Part shown: positions 1 through 9,015 of the stretch, piece by piece
How positions within the stretch are numbered: position 1 is the first letter of the stretch
Layout of the letters: the number at the start of each line of letters is the position of its first letter
Assembly (NCBI RefSeq): GCF_000720325.1
Contig: NZ_JOJM01000013.1
Coordinates: 120,022 to 184,021 of the forward strand
Length of the DNA stretch: 64,000 nucleotides
Source: Streptomyces sp. NRRL B-1347
GTDB lineage: Bacteria; Actinomycetota; Actinomycetes; Streptomycetales; Streptomycetaceae
Direction: 5' to 3'
The notes under the pieces: generated by a model
What the model saw: the letters and a program-made list of their open reading frames with translations, nothing else
The model's database searches: none
Told to the model about the DNA's origin: nothing
Translations under genes and position numbers: made by a program

Positions 1-1
1 C

Positions 2-373
2 TGGCCCCTGAACTGGGGCACCCCGGGCGCCGTCGGCGAGGTCACGGTGGAGAACACGGGCAGCGCCCCCGCCCATCCGCTGATCGCCGTCACCGGTCCG
101 TGCGCCGTCCCGCGCCTCGCCAACCACAGCGACGGCACCTGGCTGGAGTACGGGCTCACCCTGTCCCAGGGCGACGTCCTGGAGATCGACACGGCCGACG
201 GGACGGTCCTCTTCAACGGGACCGCGTCCCGCCGCCACACCGCGACCGTGGGCAGCGTCCCCGAGGAGCTGTTCACCCTCGCCCCCGGCGCGACCCGGCT
301 GTCCTTCCGGGCCGAGTCCGGTGACGCGGACCTGGCGTCGGCGACCGTCGCCTGGCGCTCGGCCGAGTGGTGA
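2..373 (+). CDS. Siphovirus-type phage tail protein (distal tail / Dit-like), C-terminal part
   Basis: The reading frame is already open at the left edge, so only the last 123 or so residues are visible and the start lies outside the window. The visible part has the look of the C-terminal beta-sandwich of siphovirus tail-tip (Dit/tail component) proteins: a conserved 'ITVTGP' type strand, a GTWLEYGLTL strand, then a GDVLEIDTADGTVLFNG turn and a final APGATRLSF strand. Such proteins form the ring that joins tail tube to tail tip. The next three genes follow in the same direction, which fits a tail-tip operon. The family is inferred from this pattern and from the neighbours. Confidence 0.7.
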   Translation, partial: WPLNWGTPGAVGEVTVENTGSAPAHPLIAVTGPCAVPRLANHSDGTWLEYGLTLSQGDVLEIDTADGTVLFNGTASRRHTATVGSVPEELFTLAPGATRLSFRAESGDADLASATVAWRSAEW

Positions 374-446
374 GGCCGAGCGGCGCGCCCGCCGCCAGGG
401 CGCGGCACCGCGCACGACCCCCCGTCCGGCAACCTTGGAGTGCTCG

Positions 447-1481
447 ATGACGATACGTTCCGCATGGCATCTGCCCACCGGGCAGACCCGGGAGGACACG
501 CGGCTCGCCGCGAGCCTCGGCATGGCCTCGTCCGGGCCGCTGACCGCGCGCGGCGGCTGCGCCTTCGGCGGGCTCCAGCTGTCCGGCTCGGCGGCCACCA
601 GCATGCAGGCCCGCCTGTCCCCCGGGCGCCTGTGGGTGCCCGGCACCTCCGCCGCCGCCCAGGGCGGCTACCCGGTCACCGTGGACGCCGACACGCTGCT
701 CACCTTCGCCGACGGCCACGCCACGCTGCCGCGCGTCGACGCGCTCGTGGTGCGCGTGTACGACGCCGACTACGACGCGTCGGGCCGCTACGAGGTGGTC
801 CTGGAGATCGTCCAGGGCACCCCGGCGGGCGCCCCGGTGCCGCCCGCGCTGCCCAGGAGCGCCGAGCTCCTGTACGAGGTGTCGGTACCGGCGGGCGCGT
901 CGGCGGCGCGGGGCATCACCTGGTCCACCGCGGTCGCCGACCGGCGCCGCTACGCCGCCGCGCTCGGCGGCATCCTGCCCGCCGGGGGCGGCTTCGGCGC
1001 GCAGGGCACGTACGTCGGCCAGTACCGGGACGCGGGCGGCCGCCTGGAGCGCTGGGACGGCGGCCAGTGGCAGAAGTACATCCCCGACGCCATGCTCACG
1101 CGCAACTCGACGCCCGGGAACACCACGTCGCAGACGTACGCCGAGGCCCTGGCCGCCACCACGCCCCTCGTCGCCACCTTCGTCGCCCCGTCGTCGACGT
1201 GGGTGCACATCGCGGTCGGGGCCCGCGCGGGGAGCGACAACGGCGGCGGCGCGTACATCTCGGTGAACGTCCGGCCGAAAGCGGGCGGCGCCGACCTCAG
1301 CACGGCATCCGACGACCGGGCCGCCGTCTACACCGGCGCGGGCTCCGCCTCCGTGTACACCAACTTCGCGCTCGGCCGCCTCACGCCGGGCGTCGAGTAC
1401 ACGGCGACCGCCGCGCACCGCACGGGCAGCACCAAGGCGTACTTCGACAGCCGCTTCATCCGCGTCGACCCGGTGGCGTGA
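447..1481 (+). CDS. Phage minor tail / fibre-like protein
   Basis: A 344-residue protein. The ATG at 447 has GGAG six bases upstream (437-440), so I chose it over earlier in-frame starts. The N-terminal third is rich in Gly/Ala/Ser and reads like a structural phage protein. The middle contains a hydrophilic stretch naming a surface (YVGQYRDAGGRLERWDGGQW), and the end is a beta-rich domain resembling receptor-binding or fibre modules. No catalytic motif is seen. It lies between a Dit-like gene and a Gp37-like gene and overlaps the latter by 4 bp (GTGA), so it belongs to the same tail operon. The exact role (fibre, baseplate or minor tail protein) is inferred from position only. Confidence 0.6.
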   Translation: MTIRSAWHLPTGQTREDTRLAASLGMASSGPLTARGGCAFGGLQLSGSAATSMQARLSPGRLWVPGTSAAAQGGYPVTVDADTLLTFADGHATLPRVDALVVRVYDADYDASGRYEVVLEIVQGTPAGAPVPPALPRSAELLYEVSVPAGASAARGITWSTAVADRRRYAAALGGILPAGGGFGAQGTYVGQYRDAGGRLERWDGGQWQKYIPDAMLTRNSTPGNTTSQTYAEALAATTPLVATFVAPSSTWVHIAVGARAGSDNGGGAYISVNVRPKAGGADLSTASDDRAAVYTGAGSASVYTNFALGRLTPGVEYTATAAHRTGSTKAYFDSRFIRVDPVA

Positions 1482-2596
1482 CCGCCGTGGACAGCCCCTA
1501 CCTCGCGTTCTTCGCGGACCTGCGCACCGACACGCCCATCGACGTCCTGCCGCTGCAGGGCCTGGAGTTCGACGACTACATCGGCAAGCCGGGCTCCCTG
1601 AGCGCCACCCTGCCGGTGCCCAACCGCCGGATGGCGCGCCGGATCCAGCAGGTCGTGGAGGGCCGCACCGCCGTCTACGTCGAACGCGGCGACCAGATCT
1701 GCTGGGGCGGCGTCGTCTGGACGCTCACCCCGGCCATGGACGAGCAGGGCCAGGTCGGCGTGGCACTGCAGGCCGCCACCTTCGACTCGTACGCGGCCCG
1801 CCGCCGCATCCGGCAGAACCTGGCCTTCACCGACACCGACGACCTCACGATCGTGCGCCGGCTGTGGGAGCACATCCAGGCGGCGCCCGGCGGCGACATC
1901 GGCGTGGGCTACGCGCCCGCCCCGCCCGGCACCCGGCGCACGGTGGCGTACCAGGACGGCGACGAGACCCCGGTGGACGACGCGATCTCCCAACTCGCCG
2001 CCATGGAGCCCGGGTTCGAGTACCTGGTGAGCGTCCACCGCGATCCGGCGACCGGGCGGCGGGCCCGGCGCCTGGTCCTCGGCTCCCCGCGCATCAGCGT
2101 CGGCGAGGGCACGACGGTCCTCGATCTGCCCGGCGACATCCTCACGTACTCCTTCCCCCGGGACGCCACCCGCGGCGGTACGACCGCACGCGCGCGCGGC
2201 GGCACCCCCGAGGGCGCGCCACGGCCCGTCCTGTCGGACGAGCACGTGGCCCAGGGCCTCATCGACGCCGGGTTCCCCCGCGTCGACACCACGTCCGACC
2301 ACAGCAACGTCACCGACAAGGCGGCCCTGAACGCCCTCGCGCGCGCCGATCTCGCCGCGCTCGGCGGCCCGGTGGTGATCCCGGCCGTCCGGGTCCGCCT
2401 CGACGCGGACACCACGCCCTCGCTGCTCGGCACGACCGTGCGGCTGCGGATCCGCGACGTGTGGTTCGGCGAGGGCCTCGACGCGACCTACCGCGTCATC
2501 GGCGTCAAGGTCACCGCGCCCGAGCGGGGCCGAGCCGAGACCGCGGAGCTCTTCCTGGAAAGCCCGCTCGGCGCGACCGGTACGGAGGCCGACTGA
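1478..2596 (+). CDS. Siphovirus ReqiPepy6 Gp37-like tail protein
   Basis: A 372-residue protein. The GTG start at 1478 overlaps the stop of the fibre-like gene (GTGA), indicating translational coupling. The N-terminus has the pattern of Gp37-like tail proteins: an extended strand, then a 'GSLSATLPVPN' region, then a 'WGGVVWTL' strand typical of proteins that describe a tail-hub fold. A late region, TTVRLRIRDVWF followed by TYRVIGVKV, is also characteristic of this class. Proteins of this family sit at the tail tip of actinobacterial siphoviruses. I recognise the family from sequence pattern, not from a search. It is followed immediately by a small coiled-coil gene (TGATG junction). Confidence 0.6.
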   Translation: MTAVDSPYLAFFADLRTDTPIDVLPLQGLEFDDYIGKPGSLSATLPVPNRRMARRIQQVVEGRTAVYVERGDQICWGGVVWTLTPAMDEQGQVGVALQAATFDSYAARRRIRQNLAFTDTDDLTIVRRLWEHIQAAPGGDIGVGYAPAPPGTRRTVAYQDGDETPVDDAISQLAAMEPGFEYLVSVHRDPATGRRARRLVLGSPRISVGEGTTVLDLPGDILTYSFPRDATRGGTTARARGGTPEGAPRPVLSDEHVAQGLIDAGFPRVDTTSDHSNVTDKAALNALARADLAALGGPVVIPAVRVRLDADTTPSLLGTTVRLRIRDVWFGEGLDATYRVIGVKVTAPERGRAETAELFLESPLGATGTEAD

Positions 2597-2763
2597 TGCC
2601 GAATCTCCCCGAGGACATCGTGGACCGCATCAAGAACCTGGAACGGCAGGTGCGACAGTTGACCGCCTACGTCAACACGCGGGCCGCCGCGCCCGCTCGG
2701 GCCCCGGCGGAGGCCGCCGGGGAGAGCGAGGCACGCCCCGAGACACCCGGGGCGGAGAGCTAG
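2596..2763 (+). CDS. Small coiled-coil phage-associated protein
   Basis: A 55-residue protein whose ATG shares one base with the previous stop (TGATG). Residues 5-24 form a short amphipathic helix with heptad spacing (IVDRIKNLERQVRQL), suggesting oligomerisation. The rest is an Ala/Pro/Glu-rich disordered tail. Such short coiled-coil proteins are common at the end of tail operons of Streptomyces phages, but I cannot name a function. Its stop TAG shares the palindrome CTAG with the stop of the convergent FAD oxidoreductase gene. It marks the abrupt end of phage-like DNA: no holin, lysin or integrase follows. Confidence 0.65.
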   Translation: MPNLPEDIVDRIKNLERQVRQLTAYVNTRAAAPARAPAEAAGESEARPETPGAES

Positions 2764-4151
2764 CCCGCCCCTCCCGCGCCCCTGCGGCGGGCGAGTGCCC
2801 GGCGCACCACCTTGGCCAGGACGGCCGGGCGGAACAGCAGGGACGGCGGTGCCGTCATGTTCAGGACGCGGACGAACCGGGCCCACACGCCCGGGTCGTG
2901 GACGGCGAGCGCGAAGACCTGCTGGTTGTACCAGTGGGCGAAGCGCGCGGACAGCGGCTGCCTGTCGGGGGCCCACATCAGGTCCGAGCTGCTGGCCATG
3001 GTCCACGGGACCTGGATGAGCCGGGCCGCGGCGCGCTGGTAGGTGCGGCTGAGGCCGTCGAGCCCCGCCCCCTTCGCCCGACGCTGCCGCAGCAGGCGGC
3101 CGAGCAGCTCCGCTTCGAGCGCGGCGACCGTGAGGCCCTGCCCGTACACCGGGTTGAACACGCAGACCGCGTCCCCGACGGCGATGAACCGCTCGGGCCA
3201 GCGGGGGTTCTTGTGGTGCAGGCGCCACTCGTTGCCGGGGTTGGTGTAGCGGTGGATCTCGCCCTCCCTGGTGCCGCACTTGATCTGCTCGGCGAGGCGC
3301 GGATTGCCCAGGGAGCGGGCGAAGTCGAGGTAGCCCTCGTCGTCGGTGGGCGGCACGTGCCCCTCGGCGCCGAACAGCGAGCACATCCAGCGGTGGTGCT
3401 CCACGGCGAGGACCACTCCGCCGCGCGGCACGCCCGGCGCGAAGGTCATCTGGTAGGCGACGTCGAAGTCCTGCCGGTCCTCGGGCGGGCGGGCGTAGCA
3501 CGCGGAGGTGTAGGTGATCTTCGCCTTGACGACGGTCGTGCCGGAGGCCGGGAGGCGTGCGTCGGTGAGCCAGCGGTCGACGGACGTGGAGCGGCCGGAG
3601 GCGTCGACGACCAGGTCGGCGTCGACCGCCTCGGTGGGCCCTGCGGCGCCGCGGGGCCGGTGGAGGACCCGGTCGAGACGGCCCGGAGCGCTGCCCGTGA
3701 CCGTCTCGCAGGCCGTCGCGGCGAGCAGCCGTACGGCGGGGAGTCGCGCCACGCGCTGCCGCAGGCGCCGCTCCAGCTCGTCGCGGGTGAAGGTCTGGAT
3801 GGACACGCCGACCGGGTCGGGCGGCGCGTAGCCGGTGGGCAGCAGGAAGCTGATCCGCTCGCCGTAGTCGAAGACGGGCGCGCCCAGTTCGGCCAGCTCC
3901 GCGCGCAGGCCCGGGAACAGCTCCTCCAGGACGTCGCCGCCCTTGGCCAGGAGCGCGTGCGCGTGGTAGCCCTGCGGGACGCTCGGGTGCACGCCGCTGT
4001 CCGGCCCCACCGCGTCGCGCTCCAGGACGAGCACCTCCTCGAAGTGGTCGGCCAGGACCCGCGCGGTGACCAGACCGGCGTACCCGCCGCCGACGACCAC
4101 GGCCCGGCCCCGGGGGGCGTCCGACGGCAGACTGCGCTTGCTCTCGACCAT
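2760..4151 (-). CDS. FAD-dependent monooxygenase/oxidoreductase
   Basis: A 463-residue flavoprotein of the PHBH/UbiH-like class. The Rossmann FAD motif GGGYAGL is near residues 20-26, followed by the acidic end of strand 2 (LVLERD). The second FAD motif, GDAVCVFNPVYGQGL, lies around residue 320 and gives the GD and PxxGxG signature that contacts the flavin. Such enzymes use NAD(P)H and O2 to hydroxylate aromatic or polyketide-like substrates; the substrate here is unknown. The ATG at 4151 has GAGAGGAAC about 10 bases upstream, which decides against the longer reading frame. The gene faces the phage module and is divergent from the PPOX gene. Confidence 0.85.
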   Translation of the reverse strand: MVESKRSLPSDAPRGRAVVVGGGYAGLVTARVLADHFEEVLVLERDAVGPDSGVHPSVPQGYHAHALLAKGGDVLEELFPGLRAELAELGAPVFDYGERISFLLPTGYAPPDPVGVSIQTFTRDELERRLRQRVARLPAVRLLAATACETVTGSAPGRLDRVLHRPRGAAGPTEAVDADLVVDASGRSTSVDRWLTDARLPASGTTVVKAKITYTSACYARPPEDRQDFDVAYQMTFAPGVPRGGVVLAVEHHRWMCSLFGAEGHVPPTDDEGYLDFARSLGNPRLAEQIKCGTREGEIHRYTNPGNEWRLHHKNPRWPERFIAVGDAVCVFNPVYGQGLTVAALEAELLGRLLRQRRAKGAGLDGLSRTYQRAAARLIQVPWTMASSSDLMWAPDRQPLSARFAHWYNQQVFALAVHDPGVWARFVRVLNMTAPPSLLFRPAVLAKVVRRALARRRGAGGAG

Positions 4152-4291
4152 GGCGCGACCTGTTCCTCTCGGTGCGGCGGCTGCGCTGACACTCCATCCC
4201 GTCGCACCGGGGCGATCAAGACCGGCCGGGGAGCGCACGGAAGCACACGGCGCCACGCGCGCGGGGCCGCTCGCGCGCGCCGGGTCCCGGA

Positions 4292-4327
4292 CGGTCCGTG
4301 ATGCCGCGCCGCGCGGGTCACGGACCG
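4292..4327. repeat. Inverted repeat between two divergent genes
   Basis: Perfect 10-bp arms (CGGTCCGTGA at 4292-4301 and its complement at 4318-4327) flank 16 bases. It lies in the intergenic space shared by the FAD oxidoreductase and the PPOX oxidoreductase, so it could be an operator for either gene or an RNA hairpin. No regulator is known for it. Confidence 0.4.
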
Positions 4328-4377
4328 CTCCCGGCGGGCCGGAATAGAGCACCCCCTCCCGCGCCTTGGCTTCAGAC

Positions 4378-4809
4378 ATGACTGACACGCCCTTCACCCC
4401 CCGTGCGCTGCTCGCGGAGAGCCGGCTCGGCGTCCTCGCCACGATCAAGGCGGACGGCCGCCCCCAGCTCTCCCCCGTCATGCCCTACTACGACCGCGAC
4501 GCCGACGTCCTGTACGTCTCGATGACCGAGGGGCGGGCCAAGACGGCGAACCTGCGCCGGGACCCGCGCGCCGCCCTGGAGGTCACCAGCGCCGACGGTC
4601 GGTCCTGGGCCACCGCCGAGGGCACCGGGACCCTCACGGGCCCGGGCACCGACCCCCACGGGCCCGAGGTCGAGGCCTTGGTCCGCTATTACCGCGAGGC
4701 GGCTGGCGAGCACCCGGACTGGGACGAGTACCGGGCGGTGATGGTCGCCGACCGCAGGGTCCTCATGACGATGCCGGTCAGCCACGTGTACGGCGAGAGG
4801 CTCGGCTGA
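4378..4809 (+). CDS. PPOX-class F420-dependent oxidoreductase
   Basis: A 143-residue split-barrel flavin/F420 reductase. The N-terminal strand LGVLATIKADGRPQLSPVMP is the classic start of the pyridoxamine-5'-phosphate-oxidase-like fold. It is followed by LYVSMTEGRAKTANLRRDPRAAL, where the Lys-Thr-x-Asn-Leu-x-Arg-x-Pro pattern binds the cofactor phosphate. Members of this Rv1155-like group in actinobacteria usually bind F420 and reduce small quinone- or bilin-like substrates. The physiological substrate is unknown. ATG 4378 is preferred; a TTG at 4366 would add four residues. It is divergent from the FAD oxidoreductase. Confidence 0.85.
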   Translation: MTDTPFTPRALLAESRLGVLATIKADGRPQLSPVMPYYDRDADVLYVSMTEGRAKTANLRRDPRAALEVTSADGRSWATAEGTGTLTGPGTDPHGPEVEALVRYYREAAGEHPDWDEYRAVMVADRRVLMTMPVSHVYGERLG

Positions 4810-4872
4810 CGCCGTCGTTTCGCCCCAGCGGCCCGCGGGCGCCCCAGGGGTCGCGCGGAGGCGAGCACGGTC

Positions 4873-4902
4873 TTGCTAGGCGCACGCCCGGCGGCATAGC
4901 TT
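4873..4902 (+). promoter_or_regulatory. Candidate promoter of the LAL regulator gene
   Basis: TTGCTA (4873-4878), an 18-base spacer and TAGCTT (4897-4902) resemble a housekeeping promoter about 70 bases before the LAL start. The -35 is imperfect, so this is a suggestion only. Confidence 0.3.
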
Positions 4903-4971
4903 CACGCTGTCGCCGTGGTGTCGCGCCCGCCCTCGTGTGCGCCACGGTCCCCCACAGGCCGGAGCCACCCC

Positions 4972-7860
4972 ATGACCGCCTCCCTCCCGCGCACCCCGGA
5001 AGCGCCCGTTCTGGTCGGCAGGACGGCGGAGTTGCGCGCTCTCGCGGACGCGGTGGCGCGCCCGCCGTCGGTGGCCCTGGTCGAGGGGGAGGCCGGGATC
5101 GGCAAGACCCGGCTGATCCGCGAGGTCCTGCGGCGCCGCGGCGGGCGCGGTCGCCGCGTCCTGGTGGGCAGCTGCCGCCCGCTGCGCGAGCCCTTCCCCT
5201 ACGGGCCGGTCTTCGACCTGCTGCGCCGCCTGCCGGACGGGCTTCCCGCCGCGCTCAGCCCGGTCTGCGGCGTGCTGCGCCCGTATCTGCCGGAGCTCGC
5301 CGGGCGGTTGCCGCCCGCCCCCGAGCCGCTGGGCGAGCCGCGGGCCCGGCGGCACCGGCTGTTCCACGCCGTGCGGGCGCTGCTCGACGCCCTCGGCCCG
5401 GCCGTGCTCGTCGTGGAGGACCTGCACTGGGCCGACGACGGCACCCGCGACCTGCTGCGGTTCCTGGTGGACGACCCGCCGGAAGCCCTCGCCGTCGTCC
5501 TCAGCTACCGCCGCGAGGAACTGCCGGGCGCCCGCCTTCCGTTGGGGCGGGCGTACCACCATCCGCCGGGCACCACCGCGGTGGTGATCCCGCTCCGCCC
5601 CCTGGACGTGCACGCCGTGCGCGCCATGTGCGCCGCGCTCACCGGAACGCCCGAGGCCTCCGCGGCCCTGGCCGCCGAGCTGCACCGGCGGACCGCGGGC
5701 ATCCCGTTCGTGGTGGAGGAGGTCGTGCGCGCGCTGCCGGAGAACGTACGCCGCGCGCCGCGCGCGGACCGTGAGGCGCTGGACGGGATGACGGTGCCCA
5801 CACCGCTCCAGGAGGCCATCGCCGACCGGATGAGCGTCCTCTCCCCCGGGGCCACCGCCGCCGTGCACGCCGCCTGCGTGCTGCGCGTCCCCGCGGGCGA
5901 GGCGCTGATCGCCAACGTCCTGCGCGGCACGGCAGGACGGCCCGCCGCGGCCGCGGACTCGGCGGGCGTACGGGAGGCGCTGCTCGCCGGTGTGCTGCAC
6001 GAGTGGGGCGACGACCAGTACGCGCTCCGGCACGCCCTCGCCCAGCAGGCCGTCTACGCGAGCCTGCCGGGGCCCGACCGGCACCGCCTGCACCGGCAGG
6101 CGATGGGCGCCCTGGCGGCCCTCGACCCGCAGCCCCTGGTCCAGCTCGCCTACCACGCCCGCCGGGCCGGTGAGCTCGCGCGCTGGCAGCGGTACGGCGA
6201 GGCGGCGGCGGCATCGGCGCGCGAGACGGGCGACCTGGCCCTGGCCGTGGAGCTCCTGGAGGAGCTGCTCTCCGACGGCCGCCTGGGCCGGATGGCGTGC
6301 GGCCGCATCGCCGTCGACCTCAGCCGGGACGCGGTGGTCGGGCTCACCCACCGCAGGGCGACGGCGCTGCTGTGCCGCATCGTGCGCGACCAGCACCTGC
6401 CCGAGGGCCTGCGCGGCGAGATCCGGCTCCATCTGGGCCTGCTGCTCTACAACCAGGCCGGGCGGCACGAGGAGGGCCGGATCAACACCGAGTGGGCGAT
6501 CAGGGAGCTGCGCCGCCGCCCCGCCCTCGCGGCCCGCGGCATGGCCGCCCTGGCGATGCCGGCCTGGGGCGACCACCCGTACCGCGTCTACGAGCGCTGG
6601 ATCGAGCAGGCCGAGCAGCTGGCGGCCCGCGAGCCGGGCCCTTCGGTGTGCACCGCCGTGCGGGCCAACCACCTGGCGCTCGCCATGTACGCGGGCGACC
6701 CGGCGGTCTGGGAGCAGGCGGAGCGCCTCATCGACGCCGCGGGTCCCGGTGGCGACCGCCGCCAAGTGGCCCGCGCCTGCGGCAACTTCGCGGACGCCGC
6801 GACCTGTCTCGGCCACTTCCGCGCGGCCCATCGCTTCCGCAGACTGGGGCGGCGCCTGGCGGCCGAGTGCGGTGCCGCGTTCTTGTCGGGCATCGTGGAG
6901 GGCACCGCGCTGCGCCTCGACTGGTACGAGGGCCGCTGGCAGGGGCTCGCCGAACGGGCCCGGCACGTCCTGGACGTGATGCCGGGCGTCTCGGGCATCG
7001 CGGCCGACGCCCACCTCGTCCTCGGGCTCCTCGCCTCCGCTCGCGGCGAATGGGACGAGGCCGCCGCGGAGCTGGGGGCCGCGGGGCTCACCGCCCCGCA
7101 CAACGCCCCGGCGCCGGTCCTCGCCACGGCTTCGGGCGCGCTGGCCCGGCTGCTGCAGGCCCGCGGCGACGCCGCCGAGGCCCGGATCGAGGCCGAGCGC
7201 GGCATCGCCAGGATCCGCCGCAAGGGCATCTGGTCCTGGGCGGGCGACCTGGTGCCGATGGCGGTGACCACCCTGGTGCGCGGCGGCCGCCTGCCGGACG
7301 CGGAGCGCGTCACCGCCGAGCTGGCCGAGGGCATCGCGGGCCGGGACGCGCCCCTGGCCGCCGCCGCGCTCGTGGCCTGTCACGGCATCCTGGCCGTCGG
7401 CCGCGGGCACCGCGAGGAGGCCGCCGCGGCCTTCGACACGGCCCGTACCGCGTACGCCGTCCTGCCGCTGCCCTATGCGGCCACGCGCGCGGGCGAGGCG
7501 GCCGCGCGCTGCCGTCTCACCGCGGGCGACCGGGGCGCGGCGGACCAACTGGCCGCGATGGCCGAGCGGTTCACCGACCTCGGCGCCACCCGCGACGCGG
7601 CCCGCTGCCGCCGGGTGCTGCGCGGCCACAACGTCCCGCTGCCGTCCCGGCGCGGGCGCCGCGGCTACGGCGACCAGCTCTCGCCCCGGGAGCGCGAGGT
7701 CGCCCGGCTCGTCGGGCTCGGGCACACCAACCGGGAGATCGCCGACGTGCTGTTCCTCTCGCCGCGCACCGTCGAGCAGCACGTCGCCAAGGTGCTGCGC
7801 AAACTCCGCGTCGGCTCACGGGCCGAGGTCCACGGGCAAGGGCGCGCGAGCGCGCCCTGA
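4972..7860 (+). CDS. Large ATP-binding LuxR-family (LAL) transcriptional regulator
   Basis: A 962-residue regulator. Walker A (GEAGIGKT) is at residues 39-46 and Walker B (LVVEDLHWAD) near 146-155, forming an STAND-type ATPase. A long helical, TPR-like middle follows, and the C-terminal LuxR helix-turn-helix occupies about residues 903-955 (LSPREREVARLVGLGHTNREIADVL and a second RTVEQHVAKVLRKL helix). LAL proteins hydrolyse ATP and activate target operons, often antibiotic or carbon-use genes, on binding a small inducer. The start ATG at 4972 has GGAG seven bases upstream. Its target is not evident; the chitinase, FAD oxidoreductase and PPOX genes are nearby. The gene ends at a perfect palindromic terminator. 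Confidence 0.9.
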   Translation: MTASLPRTPEAPVLVGRTAELRALADAVARPPSVALVEGEAGIGKTRLIREVLRRRGGRGRRVLVGSCRPLREPFPYGPVFDLLRRLPDGLPAALSPVCGVLRPYLPELAGRLPPAPEPLGEPRARRHRLFHAVRALLDALGPAVLVVEDLHWADDGTRDLLRFLVDDPPEALAVVLSYRREELPGARLPLGRAYHHPPGTTAVVIPLRPLDVHAVRAMCAALTGTPEASAALAAELHRRTAGIPFVVEEVVRALPENVRRAPRADREALDGMTVPTPLQEAIADRMSVLSPGATAAVHAACVLRVPAGEALIANVLRGTAGRPAAAADSAGVREALLAGVLHEWGDDQYALRHALAQQAVYASLPGPDRHRLHRQAMGALAALDPQPLVQLAYHARRAGELARWQRYGEAAAASARETGDLALAVELLEELLSDGRLGRMACGRIAVDLSRDAVVGLTHRRATALLCRIVRDQHLPEGLRGEIRLHLGLLLYNQAGRHEEGRINTEWAIRELRRRPALAARGMAALAMPAWGDHPYRVYERWIEQAEQLAAREPGPSVCTAVRANHLALAMYAGDPAVWEQAERLIDAAGPGGDRRQVARACGNFADAATCLGHFRAAHRFRRLGRRLAAECGAAFLSGIVEGTALRLDWYEGRWQGLAERARHVLDVMPGVSGIAADAHLVLGLLASARGEWDEAAAELGAAGLTAPHNAPAPVLATASGALARLLQARGDAAEARIEAERGIARIRRKGIWSWAGDLVPMAVTTLVRGGRLPDAERVTAELAEGIAGRDAPLAAAALVACHGILAVGRGHREEAAAAFDTARTAYAVLPLPYAATRAGEAAARCRLTAGDRGAADQLAAMAERFTDLGATRDAARCRRVLRGHNVPLPSRRGRRGYGDQLSPREREVARLVGLGHTNREIADVLFLSPRTVEQHVAKVLRKLRVGSRAEVHGQGRASAP

Positions 7861-7862
7861 CA

Positions 7863-7906
7863 GGGGTGGCGGCTCTCCCGGACCGGTCCGGGAGAGCCGC
7901 CACCCC
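7863..7906. terminator. Perfect 44-nt palindromic bidirectional terminator
   Basis: Two 22-base arms (7863-7884 and 7885-7906) are exact complements with no unpaired spacer. It is centred in the 69-base gap between the LAL gene and the convergent chitinase gene, so it serves both. The folded RNA would be a long GC-rich hairpin with a tip of about 4 bases. Confidence 0.85.
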
Positions 7907-7929
7907 TTGCGGGCGGGCCGGGTCTGCGG

Positions 7930-8904
7930 TCAGCCGGTGAAGCCCGCGGTGATGGAGGTGAACTGCCAGGAAGGACGGTCGCGGTTGACCGCCCAGAAGG
8001 AAAGCCGGCCGATGTGGTGGGCGTTGGACCAGTCGCGGATCTGGGTCCAGATCTGGGGCGTGGTGACCTCGCCCACGTCGCTGTTGCCGTTCATGCCCGA
8101 GATGCCGATGTGGGCGTAGGCCTCCGCGTCGGACCATCCGTACACGGACTTGAGCTTGGTCTTGAGGCCCTCGGTGGCCTTGACGGTGTTGCCGTACATG
8201 TCGGCGTGGCCGCCGAAGTTGAACGGCATGATCGTGAAGTTGTCGATGTCCGCCTGGAGGGCCTTGGACCGCTCGATGAGGCGGTTGCCCCAGGAGTTGG
8301 GCCCGGTGTTGAGCGTCGGGAAGGTGAGGATCGTGCGCAGCCCCGGGTTGTTCTGCTTGACGATCTTCAGGGCGCCGAGGATCCGGTCCTGGACGGCCGG
8401 GCTCTCGAATTCGTCGGTGTTCTCGATGTCGACGTCGACCGCCTTGAGCCGGTAGGCGTCGATGACCTTCTGGTACGCGCCCGCCAGGGCCTGCGGGGTG
8501 GCGCAGTTGGGGCCGAGCTTGTTGCCGCTCCAGCCGCCGATGGAGGGCACGATGTCCCCGCCGGCCGCGCGGATCGACTTGATGGTGGTCTCGTCCACGC
8601 CGCCGGTGAGGGGGCGCTGGCTGTCCCAGGCGGGGTTGCAGCCGTTGCGGGCGAGGATGAAGGCCATCGTGTACCACTTGACGCCGGTGGCCCGCATCAC
8701 GTCGGTGGCGCTGGGCGGGTTGCCCCAGCCCAGGTAGAGGTAGGGCGCGGCCTGGACGAAGGCGGGCGCGCGCCCTTCGCTCCCGGTGGCCGCGGGGGCG
8801 TCGGCCGCCCGCGCGGGGGCGGCCAGGGCGGCGAGCGGGACGACCAGGCTGACGAGCGCCGTCGTGACCCGTCGTGGAAAGCGTCTGCGTGTGGGGGATC
8901 TCAA
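7930..8904 (-). CDS. Secreted family 18 chitinase
   Basis: A 324-residue secreted glycoside hydrolase of family 18. Residues 1-33 are a signal peptide: a basic RRRFPRR stretch, a hydrophobic core and an ARA-A cleavage site. The SxGG-type strand (SIGGWSG, 121-127) and the catalytic motif DVDIE (157-161, acid/base Glu161) are both present, so the enzyme should hydrolyse chitin. No carbohydrate-binding domain is visible, so it is a single-domain enzyme. I chose the TTG start at 8904 because GAGGGAG lies five bases before it and the signal peptide begins right after; a longer frame has no such site. It has a dre-like operator and promoter upstream and ends at a shared palindromic terminator. Confidence 0.9.
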   Translation of the reverse strand: MRSPTRRRFPRRVTTALVSLVVPLAALAAPARAADAPAATGSEGRAPAFVQAAPYLYLGWGNPPSATDVMRATGVKWYTMAFILARNGCNPAWDSQRPLTGGVDETTIKSIRAAGGDIVPSIGGWSGNKLGPNCATPQALAGAYQKVIDAYRLKAVDVDIENTDEFESPAVQDRILGALKIVKQNNPGLRTILTFPTLNTGPNSWGNRLIERSKALQADIDNFTIMPFNFGGHADMYGNTVKATEGLKTKLKSVYGWSDAEAYAHIGISGMNGNSDVGEVTTPQIWTQIRDWSNAHHIGRLSFWAVNRDRPSWQFTSITAGFTG

Positions 8905-9015
8905 GGGGACTCCCTCGAGTGTCGGTTCCGGATGGGTGGTTCGGACGGCGCGTCCGGACACTGCCGCCCGTCGCTCACGAGCCGGTCGGCCGCGGCACCG
9001 CACCGGTTCGCTCGG

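Noticed and set aside
4876..7782. A 968-residue minus-strand frame opposite the LAL regulator
   Set aside because: Shadow frame with biased Arg/Gly/Ala content; the plus-strand protein has Walker A/B and LuxR motifs.
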